Under the pieces are notes generated by a model, which saw nothing but the letters and a program-made list of their open reading frames with translations, was not told the DNA's origin and did no database searches. This document shows, one piece after another, positions 1 to 13,552 of a stretch of DNA of 64,000 bases. The stretch is from Bigelowiella natans CCMP2755 (lineage: Eukaryota > Cercozoa > Chlorarachniophyceae). Each line of letters begins with the position of its first letter. Position 1 is the stretch's first letter. The stretch lies in NCBI GenBank assembly GCA_000320545.1, contig ADNK01000503.1, positions 116,001 to 180,000 of the forward strand. Reading direction: 5' to 3'. A program made the position numbers and the translations under genes.

Positions 1-136
1 AGCAATAATAATAACAACTAATCCTAATCGTTATCACATCCAAGTATCTCTCATAGAAGAAGGCATTGATTCCCTTCCCTGTTCTTCGTTATTGTCTTTC
101 TCGTAATGTTGGTGAATGATTACGGTGTGTGTACAG

Positions 137-298
137 GTTCCGTACTGGCTCAATTGGAAGCATCCGAAGTAAGGAGGAGTGTGTAAAAACCTAGTGATGA
201 TGCAGTTCCTCCTCGCCGGCTGCCATTGGAGATTGCTGTGAATATACATCTGCTATTGCATAAGGCATTGTTTCTTTTCTTAATGCCGATTTATCTTC

Positions 299-347
<49 letters not shown>

Positions 348-2818
348 ATGATCGATCAGGATTACTGTGGTCCCTCATCATGAGATATTCCCCAATAGCA
401 GCCATCTTCCCAGCTTTGCCTCCCCCTCGATCGAAGGTAGTAGTGTGAGCGAATCAGCGAGTGAGAAGGGATGATGTAAGTGAGCAATAATGGTGATGAT
501 GACGGGAGGAAAGAGCAATAGGTAGTGATTCGGTTATCTCGAGTATTTCAATCAGGAATGGTGGGGGTTTGTGCCTTTACGCGCTACCACATGAATGAAG
601 ACGGCCTAGGCCGGCAATCGATCAACTATCTCACCTCATTCTTAACTTGAAGAGAAAATATTAAACCAAGCTTCTCCCTCCTCCTCCTCCTCCTCCTCCT
701 TGCAGCTCACCTGCATCGCATTCCCGGTCTCTCGCAGAAGTTTCTTTACTTCAACGATGACGTTATGCTAGGATCTCCGGTACTGCTACTACTGCTGCTG
801 CTGCTGCGAATGTGCATGTTACTAGAAAGCAAGCATCCACAAAAAGAGTAGGAAGGGCAAAGTAACCACGTGTACACCTTCCCATTCAAACTACTTCTCC
901 CCCCCTGTATCTTTGAACACTGACTTTCGGTCACTCGAAGGTGTGGCCACGTGACTTCTGGACGCATGAAAAGGGGCAGAAGATCTACTTGGCTTGGGTT
1001 ATCCGTCACAGCATCACGCATTGTTTTTGCTGCTATAGTGGCACTCTCGCTCTGTCTTCCAAATATTGCATAACATGGATGTTGGTTATTGTGCGTGTAG
1101 GACTCTCCGACTTGTGCAGAAGGGTGTCCTGAGGTATCTTCTTGTTGTCTTTTCAATAATTTGTGATGAATACTTAAATATATTAATATATATATGTAAT
1201 ATATGAATAACATATAATCTTATCACTAAATGAACATTGCATCGTTTCGTCTTCCTGCTTTCTCGTCGAGTCATCATTTATCTCCCGATCCTCCTCATCA
1301 TCATCCTCATCATCACCATCATCATATCTTATCATCTTCAGTCCTACCTGAAAGACGGGACCTGCGATATTCAATGTGCTTCTCATCACACGAATAATAC
1401 ACTCATTTCCAGCCTGACACATTTGTAGCCTGTCACTTAATCATGCCTAATATATACCTACGTTCTCCGCTGTTTCTCAGCAACAACAACGACAACTACA
1501 ACAACAATACAACAGCCAACTGAAGAGTTGAATGCCATATAAAGAATAATAATAACAATAATGATAATAATAAAGGCAACACGACGTTTTGCAACTACGA
1601 TGGAGGGGATTGCTTAGGTCGTCTTTGCGCATCACCATGAATTGAAGAAGAAGAAGAAGTATCACAATATAAATCTCCCATCGTCTTTCCGTGTAATATT
1701 GCTCAGGCATCAGTCCCCGGGAATCTAGCTCCTACAACAGCTATCAGAAGGTTCAGATACCCTCCCTCCGCAACATTCAAGGGGAAAATATGATCATTCA
1801 AGTATAGGGCGAAGAGGAGGATAGAATTGCCACCTTGAATCTCATTCTTCATCATCTTCTTCGTTGTCGTGGTTTTCTTATTCTTTTGTGGTTAAATTCA
1901 CCAGAAGGCAAAGAAGAAAGAGAGTAGTGGGGGTAGCATGATGCTGCCAGGTGGAGGAGAGCGATGTCACAGAATGTGCCTAAACTCATGGCTGGGAGAC
2001 GGCCAGTGCGACGATGCATGTACTTATCATTCTAACCCATACATCCATACACATAATGAGAGTAAGGGGGGGGGGGGGGGTAGTCTGCAAGCACGAGCAT
2101 CATATTCCCCTCCAATTCTTTTTTTTCATTTTTAGAATGAAAGATGGTTTCTTCTTCTTCTTCTTCTTCTTCTTCTTCTTCTTCATTATCATCTTATTTC
2201 TTTAATGCTCTCTTTCTTCTGGTGCACAGGCAAACGACCAGAGTGCGGGTTCGATCTGGGGGATTGTGGTTTCTCATTGTTACTAGACGGTGGAAAAGCG
2301 GGCAAAGAAGCTGCATTAGTAGATCTGGCTCTTCCCGAACCCACTTCTTCGTCTTCTGATGATGGCAACGATGTAGTCTCTCTATATCTCGATAAGGCCG
2401 CATACACAAAAGGTCGCTAGTATCTAGTAGTAGTAGTAGTAGTAGTAACACATAATAATGAGAAACACATAGCGACAATAGTAAAAATGATATCTTCTGT
2501 AATCATCGTAGCTTTTCTCTCTCTATTTTATCTCTGTGTTTGAGGTGTGTGCGAACGTGCGTACATGCAAATGCATTGCGTGATCTAACATCGTATTTGA
2601 CGACCAATCGTGTTGGTGCTGTTGCATGCTTCCTCCTCCTCCTCCTCCTCACCCTCCTTCTCCGTAGGATTCATACTCTCGTTGAGGCAGGTGTGTGCTA
2701 TGCAGTATGCATGTATGCATGTATGTATGTTTGTAAATATCAAGTGCGAATAAGATCTATCACTGGTAAGATTCTTCATTCACGCGGACAGACGCAAGAT
2801 GCTCTTTACATTGAAAGA

Positions 2819-2850
<32 letters not shown>

Positions 2851-3627
2851 AGAGGAGAGAGAGAGAGGGAAGACTCCATTCTTGTCCATCATTCACCATT
2901 ATCCTCATCTCCTCCTCCTCTTCGTCTCTCTTTCTTTGCGTTCTTCTTCTTCTTTTTCTAGGTTTTCGAATTTCCAACAGTTCATCTGCTAAGGTATGCT
3001 ACGAGTGAGAAGAATTAGAAGGAGAAGAAGCACAAGATCGCCCACAACAACAACACCCAAACCTCTTTCCTTCTGCTCTGATCCATTTTTGTTCTTATTA
3101 TTATTGCTCCTCCTTTTGCCTAAACTTACTAGCTGGTTGGATGGAGCGGTTTCGTCAAAATCAGACACCGGATATATCAGAGCTGTAAAACTTTCGCATG
3201 GTGGGTACCCCTAAAAAAACTCTTATTCATTAGTTTTTATATATAGCCGTCGCTTCGTTAGCCTCCGCACCCCTTCTCACAGCGCAGGACAGTTGACGAC
3301 ACGACTACACGTTTTGCCGTTTTGTATTACATAGTCCGTGGAAGTCACGGCGGTGACAGTCTCGTTGTAGTGCTTCCAAGCGGTGTTTCTCCCAAGGGCA
3401 AACACGGTGCTCGAAGCAGCCGAACGAGCAGCAATTCAAGGAGGTGGTGGTATTCTCAGGACAAGGACGACATTGAAGATGAAGAACAACAGCAAGAGCA
3501 ACCACCTGTGCTTGTGACTCTAACCCTTTCAGGATACCGTGCTGGAAGTAGCAGTCAAGACAGCGAAGATGGTGGTCAAATTACCATCCAAGTGAGACTT
3601 ATGGCAGGAAGTAATTCACTGTGTTTT

Positions 3628-3668
<41 letters not shown>

Positions 3669-3876
3669 TATCCCACCCCTATTGCCTTCTTCGCACAAAA
3701 TGAATCATCACGCTATCAGGTCCTCCAAAGAGAACGATCGTCGTCGATAATGATGATGATGTTCATCACCAACAGCCAAACAGGTGTGTGTATTCCTTGA
3801 ATTAAAACAAAAGACAAGACCGTCATTACTCCTCTTTCTTTCTATCAGCTGCTGTAGAAACATACAACATTATATG

Positions 3877-3920
<44 letters not shown>

Positions 3921-4788
3921 CAGGAAAGGCTCGTCTTTGTCTTCTTCATCATCTTCTTCTTCTTCTGCTTCACCTGCCGCAAAGTATCTTGAGAACGTGC
4001 TGATGGACGACAGTGAAGATGATGAGGACTACGGCAGCAATATCGACTTCAGTAAGCTGCTTGACGTGGAGGAGGGGGAGGAGGAGGAAGAGGAAGAGGA
4101 AGAAAAGGGAGGGATAGATAGCGGAACCAACGTTGCAGCAGCAGCAGCAGCAGCATTTGTAGAAGACGATGGAGACAACCGCCGTGATAACAAGAGTACA
4201 ATTGCTTCATCATTATCTTCTTCTTCTTCTTCTTCTTCTTCTTCTTCTTCTACCCTGTCCTCCTCCGCTTCCTTATCTCGACAACGACATTCTCACCCCA
4301 AGAAGTCATCATCAACTCTACATCTTATAACTAAAAGTAGTAGACTTAGGAAACGGAATGCTACTAGTGGTGGTGGTGATAGCAGTAGCACCATAAGTAG
4401 CAGTAATCGTACTGATAGTAGTAGCAATAGTAGTAATAGTAGTAGTAGCAGCAGCCATAGTGCGGATGGTGAAAGTAGCAAGGATGATAGCGACATTAGT
4501 CCATCATCATCATCATCGTCATCGTCATCATCATTATCCCCCTCCTCCTCTTCGCCGTCTGCCACAACAAGAACAAAGCAGCACCAGCAGCATCACAGGA
4601 GCTTGCTTAGCTTCACTGGTACTAATGCTGATTCTACTGCTACTGCTACTGCTACTTCTGAGAGGAAAAGAGAGTGAAGTAGTTACGTTTTATATAGTTG
4701 TAATGTAGAGGGGAGAGTGGGGAGAGAATAGCAGGAAAGAAAGCAATGAAGGAGGTGAAGGAAGCTGCACTATAGACATACTTACTAA

Positions 4789-4833
<45 letters not shown>

Positions 4834-7218
4834 TTGTTTAAGCGCACATACACGTATCTTTAGGTGGCGACGAAACGAAGAGTGGTGAGTACCCTGAAGC
4901 AGCACCACAGCCCATTGGAAAAAACAAGTGCAACACAACCTCCTGCAATAGTCTCCCTCACGACGAAGATCGCGATAAAACATTAAAATATGAGAAGGAG
5001 GAGGAGGATGAGGAGGTGAAGGGCGAGAAAGTAGGTCATTGGATCCGCGGGCTGAAGCGCAAGCAGCTAGCATTGACTCTTCTTGAGGATGCCTTTCGGC
5101 TACTTTATGGGGATCGAAGTGGTGGTGGAAGTAGTAATGATACGAGTAGAGGTGGTGGCGTACAGGAGGAGGAGGAGGAGGAGGAGGAAGTTCTTCTTTC
5201 TCTCGATAATAGATCTGATGCTGCTGCTGCTGCTGCTGCTGCGAAATGGGTTGAGGTAGAGTCCTTGATAAGGAGGTGGATGAAAGAAGCAGAGAACGAT
5301 GGTATACAAGGTGGGGGGCTAGGCCTCCTCCTCGAAACCATGGAAGAGAAAGAAAGAGGGGGAGGAATTCAAACAGAAATAGGAGCAATGGATAATAGCA
5401 GTAACCCAACGAAGGGGCCTACGTGGAAGGAGGGGGGGGGGGGGGAAGAGGAGCTAACAGCTGCTCTCCTTCCACGGCGTCGTTTGCTGATGGACACGTT
5501 CGGTGACTCGCTGCGATTTGTAAATATGCTATTCCGACACCGCTATGGGCTGCAAAATGGACAACGAAAGGTGTTTGTGCTGCTGTTGCTGCTACTATTG
5601 TTATAAGAGGAATGGTTCTTTCGTCATTGCCATCTTTGCTACAACAACAAACACAACAAAAATAATGATAAGAATAATAATGGTAAGAATGTTAATACCA
5701 CAAGGTCCCGGCGCACATGCCTCATTTTTTCGATACGAGGATAATGCAAAGCTTGCAGGGTTTATTTCCCAGAGAATATGACTCTACCTCAAGCCATAGA
5801 TTTCGAGATTCAAGGTGGTCAACTGTAGTTATAAAGGCAGCACGCGCGCACACATGCACAAAAACACATTACATACTAGCATCCAGCTTCATACAAACCG
5901 TAGATACCATCATAATTGCTTTGATTTATGTGCTTCTTTGCTAGGGATATGCAGCTTGCTTTCACCTACTACTACTACCTTATGCAGGAGGTTGACGTTG
6001 AATAAAGCATTAATATAGAAGAAGAAGAAGAAGAAGAAGAAGAAGAAGAAGAAGGCGTTGTCCATTCTTGTTGCTTCACTACTACCGTTGTTCTGTTGTG
6101 TGCATCATTTTGGCAACCAAATCGATTGATCGTTCAGTGTTCATCGTGGATGTGCTGCAAAAGTAAGTAGCGTAAATGATGATCAGCTTAATCCTTCTTT
6201 TCTCCCTTCCCCTCCCTCCTCCTCCTCCTCCTCCTCCTCCTCCTCCTCCCCCTCTGCACTAACATTACCTGTACAGCCGTTGTATCCCAGCGAGGCCCCG
6301 ATCAACGCGTTGCTGGCCTCCTTCGACATGGTTCTTTTCTCTCTTCCTCCTCCTCCTCCTTCTCGTCCTTTTCTCTATCCTCCTTCAACCGGCTGATGTG
6401 TCTGCCAAATTTGTTTGACCATCATCATCATCATCATCATCATCATCACCGTCGCCTTCGTCATTATTATGATCTATCATACTCGCCATTATCGCTATTA
6501 GGACGGAGATCGGCTGTTCAACTCGGTAGAGCTGCGTGATCTAGTGAAAGCCATCACGGCTATGGACTCCAAGCCAATCGAGAAGGAGGAGAAGGAGGAG
6601 GATATTCCTTCCAAGAACAAGGATGATGAGAATACGAAGAAAGGGGTGTACTGTTCTGAGGATGGTGGCAGCAGAAACGCATCGAAGCCGTACAAAACAG
6701 TCAAGAAGGTGATGATATTGATGATGATGATGATTTATGATGATTGAAGCAAGGGTGGGGTAGCGATACAATGGCCATCCACATGATGGCATAACGATGA
6801 TTACTTGTACTTCAACCTTGATATTTGTCCTTTCTCCTGCTTACGCCTATGTTGTTGTTGTTGTTGTTGTTGTCATCATCGACTTCTTTGGACATGGTGA
6901 CTTTCCCCACTCTCATCACAGAAAACAAAGCGAGAGTGCCTGACGGCATGTGAGGAGGATCGAAGATGCGGTAATCATAATTATCATCCTCATCATCATC
7001 ATCACCATCCCTACTATTCCTACTACTACTACTACTACTCGTGGATGGTGGCACCTGCTCATTGTAGAAAGAAATTATATGATGCAGCATCCACCCGACG
7101 AAGATCGAAACTAACATATAATAACAATTTAAGGTTTCATCTCCATCCATTCTATCAAGTCATCTTACTACTACTCGAAGAAGGTAGTAGAAGGAAAAGG
7201 AAGAAAAGAAAGGACGTC

Positions 7219-7256
<38 letters not shown>

Positions 7257-8645
7257 TGCAGTAGTAGTTTGTAGTACAAAAGAAAAGGACAAGGTGTGTG
7301 CTTACTATTGCTGTAGTAAAAGAGATATGAATAATTTCAGAAGAATAAGAGAAAATCTTCTTATTGTGATCTTCTGTTCCCCCCCCCCCCCCCCAATCCC
7401 CCTGTAGTTTGAGTGTGAGATGTTCACTGCGGTGGCCTGTGCGACAATCTTACCCAGAAGACGAAAGGTCTCTGATATATGTTCTTTTGAGTAGCCATAG
7501 GAAGTAGTTGAAATATCAGCGCTACCCGCCACTTGTGAATCATGATGTGCTGCTCTTATTATTACATTTTTTACTTATATTTTCTCCCTGCCTCTACTAC
7601 TATCATCATCATATACCCACAGCAGTAGAGTAGTAGCAAATGAAGTGATGGTAGCAGTAGTGACAATGATATCATCTTCTTCCAGTCTGATCATTCTTCT
7701 ACATCCTGTTTTCCTTCTTCTTCTTCTTCTTCTTCTTCTTCTTCTTCTTTTTCTTAAGATGCGGGAGGGAGGCATAATCTACAGAAAACTTAATGCAGAG
7801 AACATCGTTCGGCAAGAGCTAGGGGGTCAAACATATTGTAAATAATAGTGTTAGATTAACATGAGATGGATTTCCACCATAGAAGCTATCACGATCATCA
7901 TCATCATCATCATCATCATCATTATCTCTTGCAGTACATGTCGCTTGGACTATGGATGAGAAGCAGATGCTCTCTCCTGTGAGAGAGGGCCGAGGGATGG
8001 CGAAGAAGTTTGACTTCAAATCTTGGATCGATACGCTACCTAAACCAGTGCAAAAGGTTAAGTAGTGTTGCCGAATGTTGCGAGAAGAAGCAGCGGGAAC
8101 AACGAGGATGATATTGCTAATAGTAGTGATGAGAATGAATATTTTGCGACAGTTTCTTCATGGCTCCTCCTCCTCCTCTTCCCCCTCCTTTGTATGCTTT
8201 TGATTGATTGCGTTGCACAGGTGCTAATGGGGGCTGCGGTAGGAGCTTCGGTGATATAATCTAATCCTACCTTTACAATCATTATGTACACGCATGCAAT
8301 GATGGTAAAGAGAATGATAATAATCATGGTGATGGTGGCAGTCTTTGCCCTTGATTGTTCGATACATATTTTCCTGGTTAACTGATCTATTTTTACACGA
8401 TGTCTGTGTGTAGAATGTGGGTATTGACGACCTGGCCATCTTGACAGCTGAGGATATTTACGCATCAGATCCAAATGGTGATGAAAAAGAAGACGATGAG
8501 ATTATTCCTTCTGATTCTTGTATGCGACGAATCGTTCCCTCCATTGTTTCTCCCTAACCCATCATTTTCTTGATTGATATAAATAGGTGTGGATGCAAAG
8601 ACGGTCTCCAAGACGTTGTCGCTAATAAGACGATTGGTGAAGTAG

Positions 8646-8688
<43 letters not shown>

Positions 8689-9370
8689 AGATGATACCAA
8701 AAAGCATCTCCAACTTCTCACTAAATACACCGATAACGACGTTCACATTCCAGAGCATATCGCAAGACAGAATTATTGTCAGGGTGTTTCCCTGTTACTA
8801 TTTCCATCTTATTTTTACAATCTACTGTTCCTAATAGATGCGGCCTTCGTTTAATGGCCATCACCTTATTGTCTGAAAGCATCCTCATAATCATCTTCTT
8901 CCAACAAACAAGGTGTTGGTGTATGGAGAGATATCCTCTCCCTCCTTGGCTAAGGGCAGCTACAGTGGATTTGACAATGATGACTACTACTACTACAACG
9001 ACGATGATGATGAAAATAAGAAAGTAGGCAGCAGCAACAACGATGCCGTATTTCCAGCAGGATCTTCTCGAATGAGTGGTGAGAAGTGGACATGCAATAG
9101 CTTGGTGTCTGTGGATTCAATGGAATATTATTCAAAAGACAAAGGCTTATCGTTTTCACGTTGATGTTGCATTGTTGTTGTTGTTGTCATTGGTGATTGT
9201 GATGATGACTATGATGATGATGATGATGGTGGGGGTGATGATGATGATGAAAGGAGGTCATACATTCTAAGATCGCTCATGATGATGATATTGTTGTTGT
9301 TGTTATCGTGGTTGTGAATCAATGCGTGGTAGGAGGCAAGAAGGTTTCACCAGAGCAGATTCTGCAAGTA

Positions 9371-9405
<35 letters not shown>

Positions 9406-9409
9406 CACA

Positions 9410-9449
<40 letters not shown>

Positions 9450-10217
9450 GGGAGGGGTAGGAGAGAAGGAGAACGAAGAGAGCGAGGGGGGGGAATAATG
9501 AGTGCAAAGCCAATTCAAAAGACGCGGGCATTATTGAGAGAGACACAGAAAAGTATCTCATATTACGGGTGAATAACGTTGATTGAGATCTTCCCATTTT
9601 CATCAATATTATCCTCGGTCCTCCTGCTTTTGACAATAATCGTCTCTCCTTCTTCTACTACTTCTTCTTCTTCATTTTCTCTAATTTTCTTCTTTTCCTT
9701 CTTAAATTATAATTATTGTTGTCATAATACCATAAGGTGGATACATTGGAAAGACTAGTAAAACGGTATTTATTCTCAAGGAACACTTTCTTTAGCATTA
9801 GCATGATCGAAGATGATAGCTCGTCCACCTCCACTATCATTGTCATCATCATCATCACAATCATCATTATCACGTATGAGGGCTGCTGCTGCTGCTGCTG
9901 CTGCTTGTTCTGATGTTACAGATGGATGGGGCGCAATCACAAATATAAATTTGAGCTAGGAAGGTAGGAACAAGAAGGCTTTTCTTCCAACCTATCATCA
10001 TCGACGTGGTCTCATCATCACTTGCAATGTATTCTCATCCTGAAGTACAATTTATATCCTCTGTGCTACCACCACTACTACTACAATACTACTACTACCT
10101 TTAGCATGGATGACGTCGAATTTGAGATGCTCAAAGCGGTATACTACCACTACGGAAAACATCGTTCTTTAAGAGAGTGTTCCTTGTTGTTAGAGCTCCG
10201 CTGACTGCTGCTGTTAT

Positions 10218-10251
<34 letters not shown>

Positions 10252-10473
10252 ACAAGCGGTGGTGTAAATTCATCAGGATCATGTAAAGGCGCGAGCTAGA
10301 TTGGAAGAGATACTATCCAAAAAACCGAAGTTTATCTGCATCAACGACGATATGGGGACTGGGCAAACTCCGACTATCACCAAGGTAACATCAAAATGCA
10401 CTCACTCTCAGGACCAAACACGTCATTCGGCTGCTTTCTTTCTTGCTTAATAGTGGTAATCGAGGATGGTGCT

Positions 10474-10511
<38 letters not shown>

Positions 10512-10607
10512 GCGGTATTTGAGACGCTTCTACGAGCTATACTATCCTGAACGTAAGAGAAAAACATCAGAAATTCACTGGGGATTGAAATGCAATGCCA
10601 GTACCTT

Positions 10608-10653
<46 letters not shown>

Positions 10654-10712
10654 TCTCTAAGTTCTTGATGATATGAAAGAAGAAATTCTACACATTGAAT
10701 TTAGCATAATTT

Positions 10713-10754
<42 letters not shown>

Positions 10755-11044
10755 TTTCCAAACCTTTTGTAAGATAAACGGTCACTTCTTCAATGTTCTT
10801 AGGCTGTCCATTCGAGCTGCCGGATGACCAGTCAAACACATATCTGTAATAAATGAGCGCACTATGTTTGTATGAAACGAGCAGCGACTACGATCCGCCG
10901 ATATTGAGAACACACACATACACACACAAAGAGAGAAAGAGAGAGATGAAAAAAATATGAGTGTGTGTGTGTGTGTGTGTGTTTGTATTTTGATTTTATC
11001 AGCTGCCATCTGTTATCAATACTGGTTAATATAACTCTCATCGT

Positions 11045-11081
<37 letters not shown>

Positions 11082-11165
11082 GCTAGGTATCTTTCGCAGC
11101 TCAAGCGTTTCCAGTGGATATGGAGTCTATCCATAGGAGCTGGGGTCTTCGTCGTTCTCATGGGG

Positions 11166-11197
<32 letters not shown>

Positions 11198-11228
11198 AAG
11201 AAATACTTGTGATACGACCCAGGGATAG
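137..11228 (+). CDS. GNPTAB: GNPTAB-like (Stealth family) GlcNAc-1-phosphotransferase, 5' partial
   Basis: Homologue of the alpha/beta subunit that transfers GlcNAc-1-phosphate to glycoproteins in the Golgi. The domain order follows the animal protein. A CR2-like part begins with [11 protein letters not shown] (137-168), continues at 360-436, and reaches [12 protein letters not shown] (706-779) and [19 protein letters not shown] (941-997). LNR/Notch repeat 1 is in 1101-1133, 1342-1375 and 1576-1617 ([15 protein letters not shown]); repeat 2 is in about 1905-2019 and from 2230 ([15 protein letters not shown]). [19 protein letters not shown] lies near 5495-5550. CR3 ([12 protein letters not shown]) is near 5710, [13 protein letters not shown] near 5947 and an EF-hand near 6330-6570. 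CR4 ([12 protein letters not shown]) is in 10277-10384, with later exons at 10513-10549 and 10803-10846. A C-terminal membrane helix starts at 11089. CR1 must lie left of the window. Ser/Glu/Asp-rich stretches in the middle have no counterpart in the animal protein. Several central exons are uncertain. Confidence 0.85.
3926..4677 (+). other. Low-complexity Ser/Asp/Glu-rich coding segment inside the GNPTAB-like gene
   Basis: A long open frame coinciding with (TCT)n, (AGT)n, (GAG)n and (CAT)n repeats reads as runs of Ser, Glu, Ala and Asp. It lies between the second LNR repeat and the DTFGDSL segment, where the animal protein has its long variable spacer. A TGA at 4675-4677 closes the frame, so a splice donor must lie before it if the segment is coding. 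What is seen is the open frame; that it is translated is inference. Confidence 0.5.
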
Positions 11229-12649
11229 TGATGATGATGATTACTCAATATTACACACGGTGTCAAGTATAGAAGTATACTTGTTCATGAATTGGAAATG
11301 TCCGATCATCGTTCCAAAAATGATGACAACAGATGTCAAAGACTGTTGATGTTACGGCATGTACGTATCCATGTACTTCCATTAATTCTGCTCGTTCCTC
11401 AATAAAACACACGATTGTGCATGCCTTCAGATCGCATTTGGGCTTTCAGTCATCGCGCCACAGGTTGCGACCACTGATCATCGTACGATTTGAAAGCTTC
11501 AAAATAGCTCGTGTTATGGCTATACCGATGCCTCATTGGAAGAGCTCCTATATAAGAAGCTTCGAAACATTGACCTCGTGCAACTTACTTTCACTTTTTC
11601 CCGCTCAATAAACCTAAAAAAGATCCTGTATTGCGAACGGTGTAGAGACTAACATTATGTTGTTTTTGATGTCAACTAGCAGCTTGATTTTCCATGTTTG
11701 GGAGATTTGATCTATAATCTAACTAATACAGGTGTTTCCCCGAACAACTAACGAGATTCGGCTTAGATTGCAGTCACTTTTCAGGATGATCATGCCCAGA
11801 AAACATGCAAAATAATTTTGCAAATGACCAAGAGCATTCCGCGGTGCGTATAGCGTTACTAATACGCTACAACGATATGATGCTAGCTAGTAAGTCTCTT
11901 CAAAGCACGAAGCGAGCACGATATATTCATGCATGGCATCACACCTGATCAATACGCTTGCAAGTTTATTTATTACACCAATGAGAAACCGTACGTACTA
12001 GATGGTATTGAACCGAACGACATGCATGCTGTCATGCGTAATAATGCAAGCTGTGCCAGCAGGATGCAGTGCGGTACACATCATGTAAGACAGCATTTAT
12101 TTGCATGATATATAGCGCGCGATCCTGACACCTGTCTACTGTGCCACAGTGATCTAGTGATGCCCATGCAATGCATGCTCGATCATCATTCTAGATTTGC
12201 ATCGAAGTCTGGTGTGCATTCAGACTACATGACGACGGCATATAAAGCTTTGCTACGGCTATATGTCATATATGTCTACTTTGTGCACAGTTTAGCGCTC
12301 CAAGGATAAGGCGCGCATTAGCAGTAGCATGAACGCTATTTTAGCAAATGATCTATATGAGGAAATTCGCATTGCTGCACTGCATTCCCCCCAATGTGCA
12401 AGTAAGCATATCTGATGTTGCGTCATCTGTTTATTCTCTCCCGAATATCGTTTTATAACAGGAAGTAACTTTAATTTTAGAAAAGTGCAAAGATGCGTAC
12501 GAAGGTCGTTAATTGCATGGGATATATGTGCATATTGATAATAGATGATAATCAAAAAATCACGCAAACAAATATAAATAAATAAGGCATGACTACATAC
12601 TGAAAATCATTCGGTAACTAAGTCACCTGAAGCTTTTGCACACACACAC

Positions 12650-12702
<53 letters not shown>

Positions 12703-13121
12703 AGTTTGCTAGGATAAGCATGATCTCCAATCATGGTCCGTAGTTCAGTTTATGTTGAAAGATTAGAGTGCATCAACCACTGCTGCCGTTTTGTTCTACA
12801 TGATGATAATAATAAGAAGAAGAAGAAGAAGGAGATATCTTCAGAAGAACATCGAGGTGTTGCATACGCGTGTAGTTAGCTCCCAATTTCACAACTTTTC
12901 ATCATCCATTCCCCTATTCTTCTCATATGTGTTGTGGAAATGCATCGTGTCTGCATCTTTTTAGTGCACGGAGGTATGATGAGGCATCAATAGCTAATTG
13001 TTTTGTCAGAGAATAAACGAAAGCAATGATACTACCTCGTTCACACGCTCTTCGGAGTTCATTTCATAAAACTGCTTCTTACTGGACACATTGCCTGTGT
13101 AAAATATAACATTTGTGTGCG

Positions 13122-13154
<33 letters not shown>

Positions 13155-13494
13155 TTGTATTGCTGCCACAAGAATCAACGATGAAAAAACCAGCAACTTA
13201 TAATAATAGCCAATTGCTTCAAAATCAAGATAATATGAATATTTTCTCGTCGTCATTCCAATTGATTATGCTGGAAGGATGCAAAAATACCTCTGCCCTT
13301 TATAATAGACGAGCGTCTACGGTTACGTTGCTTTCCTGAAAGGAGGAGGAAGAAGAAGAAGAAGAAGAAGAAGAAGAAGAGGGTTTGACGAGAGAATGAG
13401 GACAGGATAACGAAGGGTGACAAGAGAAAACTTTTGATAATTGGATAATATGCTCGGAACATTTTATCAGCAACATCTTTCATGTGAACCAGCA

Positions 13495-13544
<50 letters not shown>

Positions 13545-13552
13545 GTGTGAAG
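11229..13552. other. Convergent intergenic spacer with palindrome-rich sequence and microsatellites
   Basis: No gene is supported here. It separates the 3' ends of the GNPTAB-like gene and the minus-strand membrane protein. It holds GCTAGCTAG and GCATGC-type words around 11880-12250, (GA)n at about 12663-12699, (GT)n at about 13117-13154, (AAG)n at about 13345-13381 and (TA)n at about 13499-13539. Confidence 0.7.

Noticed and set aside
4293-4565. Long minus-strand open frame rich in Leu and Asp
   Set aside because: It is the reverse of Ser/Glu-coding triplet repeats in the GNPTAB-like gene; no motif of its own.
4792-5409. 205-aa minus-strand open frame
   Set aside because: It overlaps plus-strand sequence of the GNPTAB-like gene and consists of low-complexity runs and a (TA)n-derived Tyr/Ile tail.
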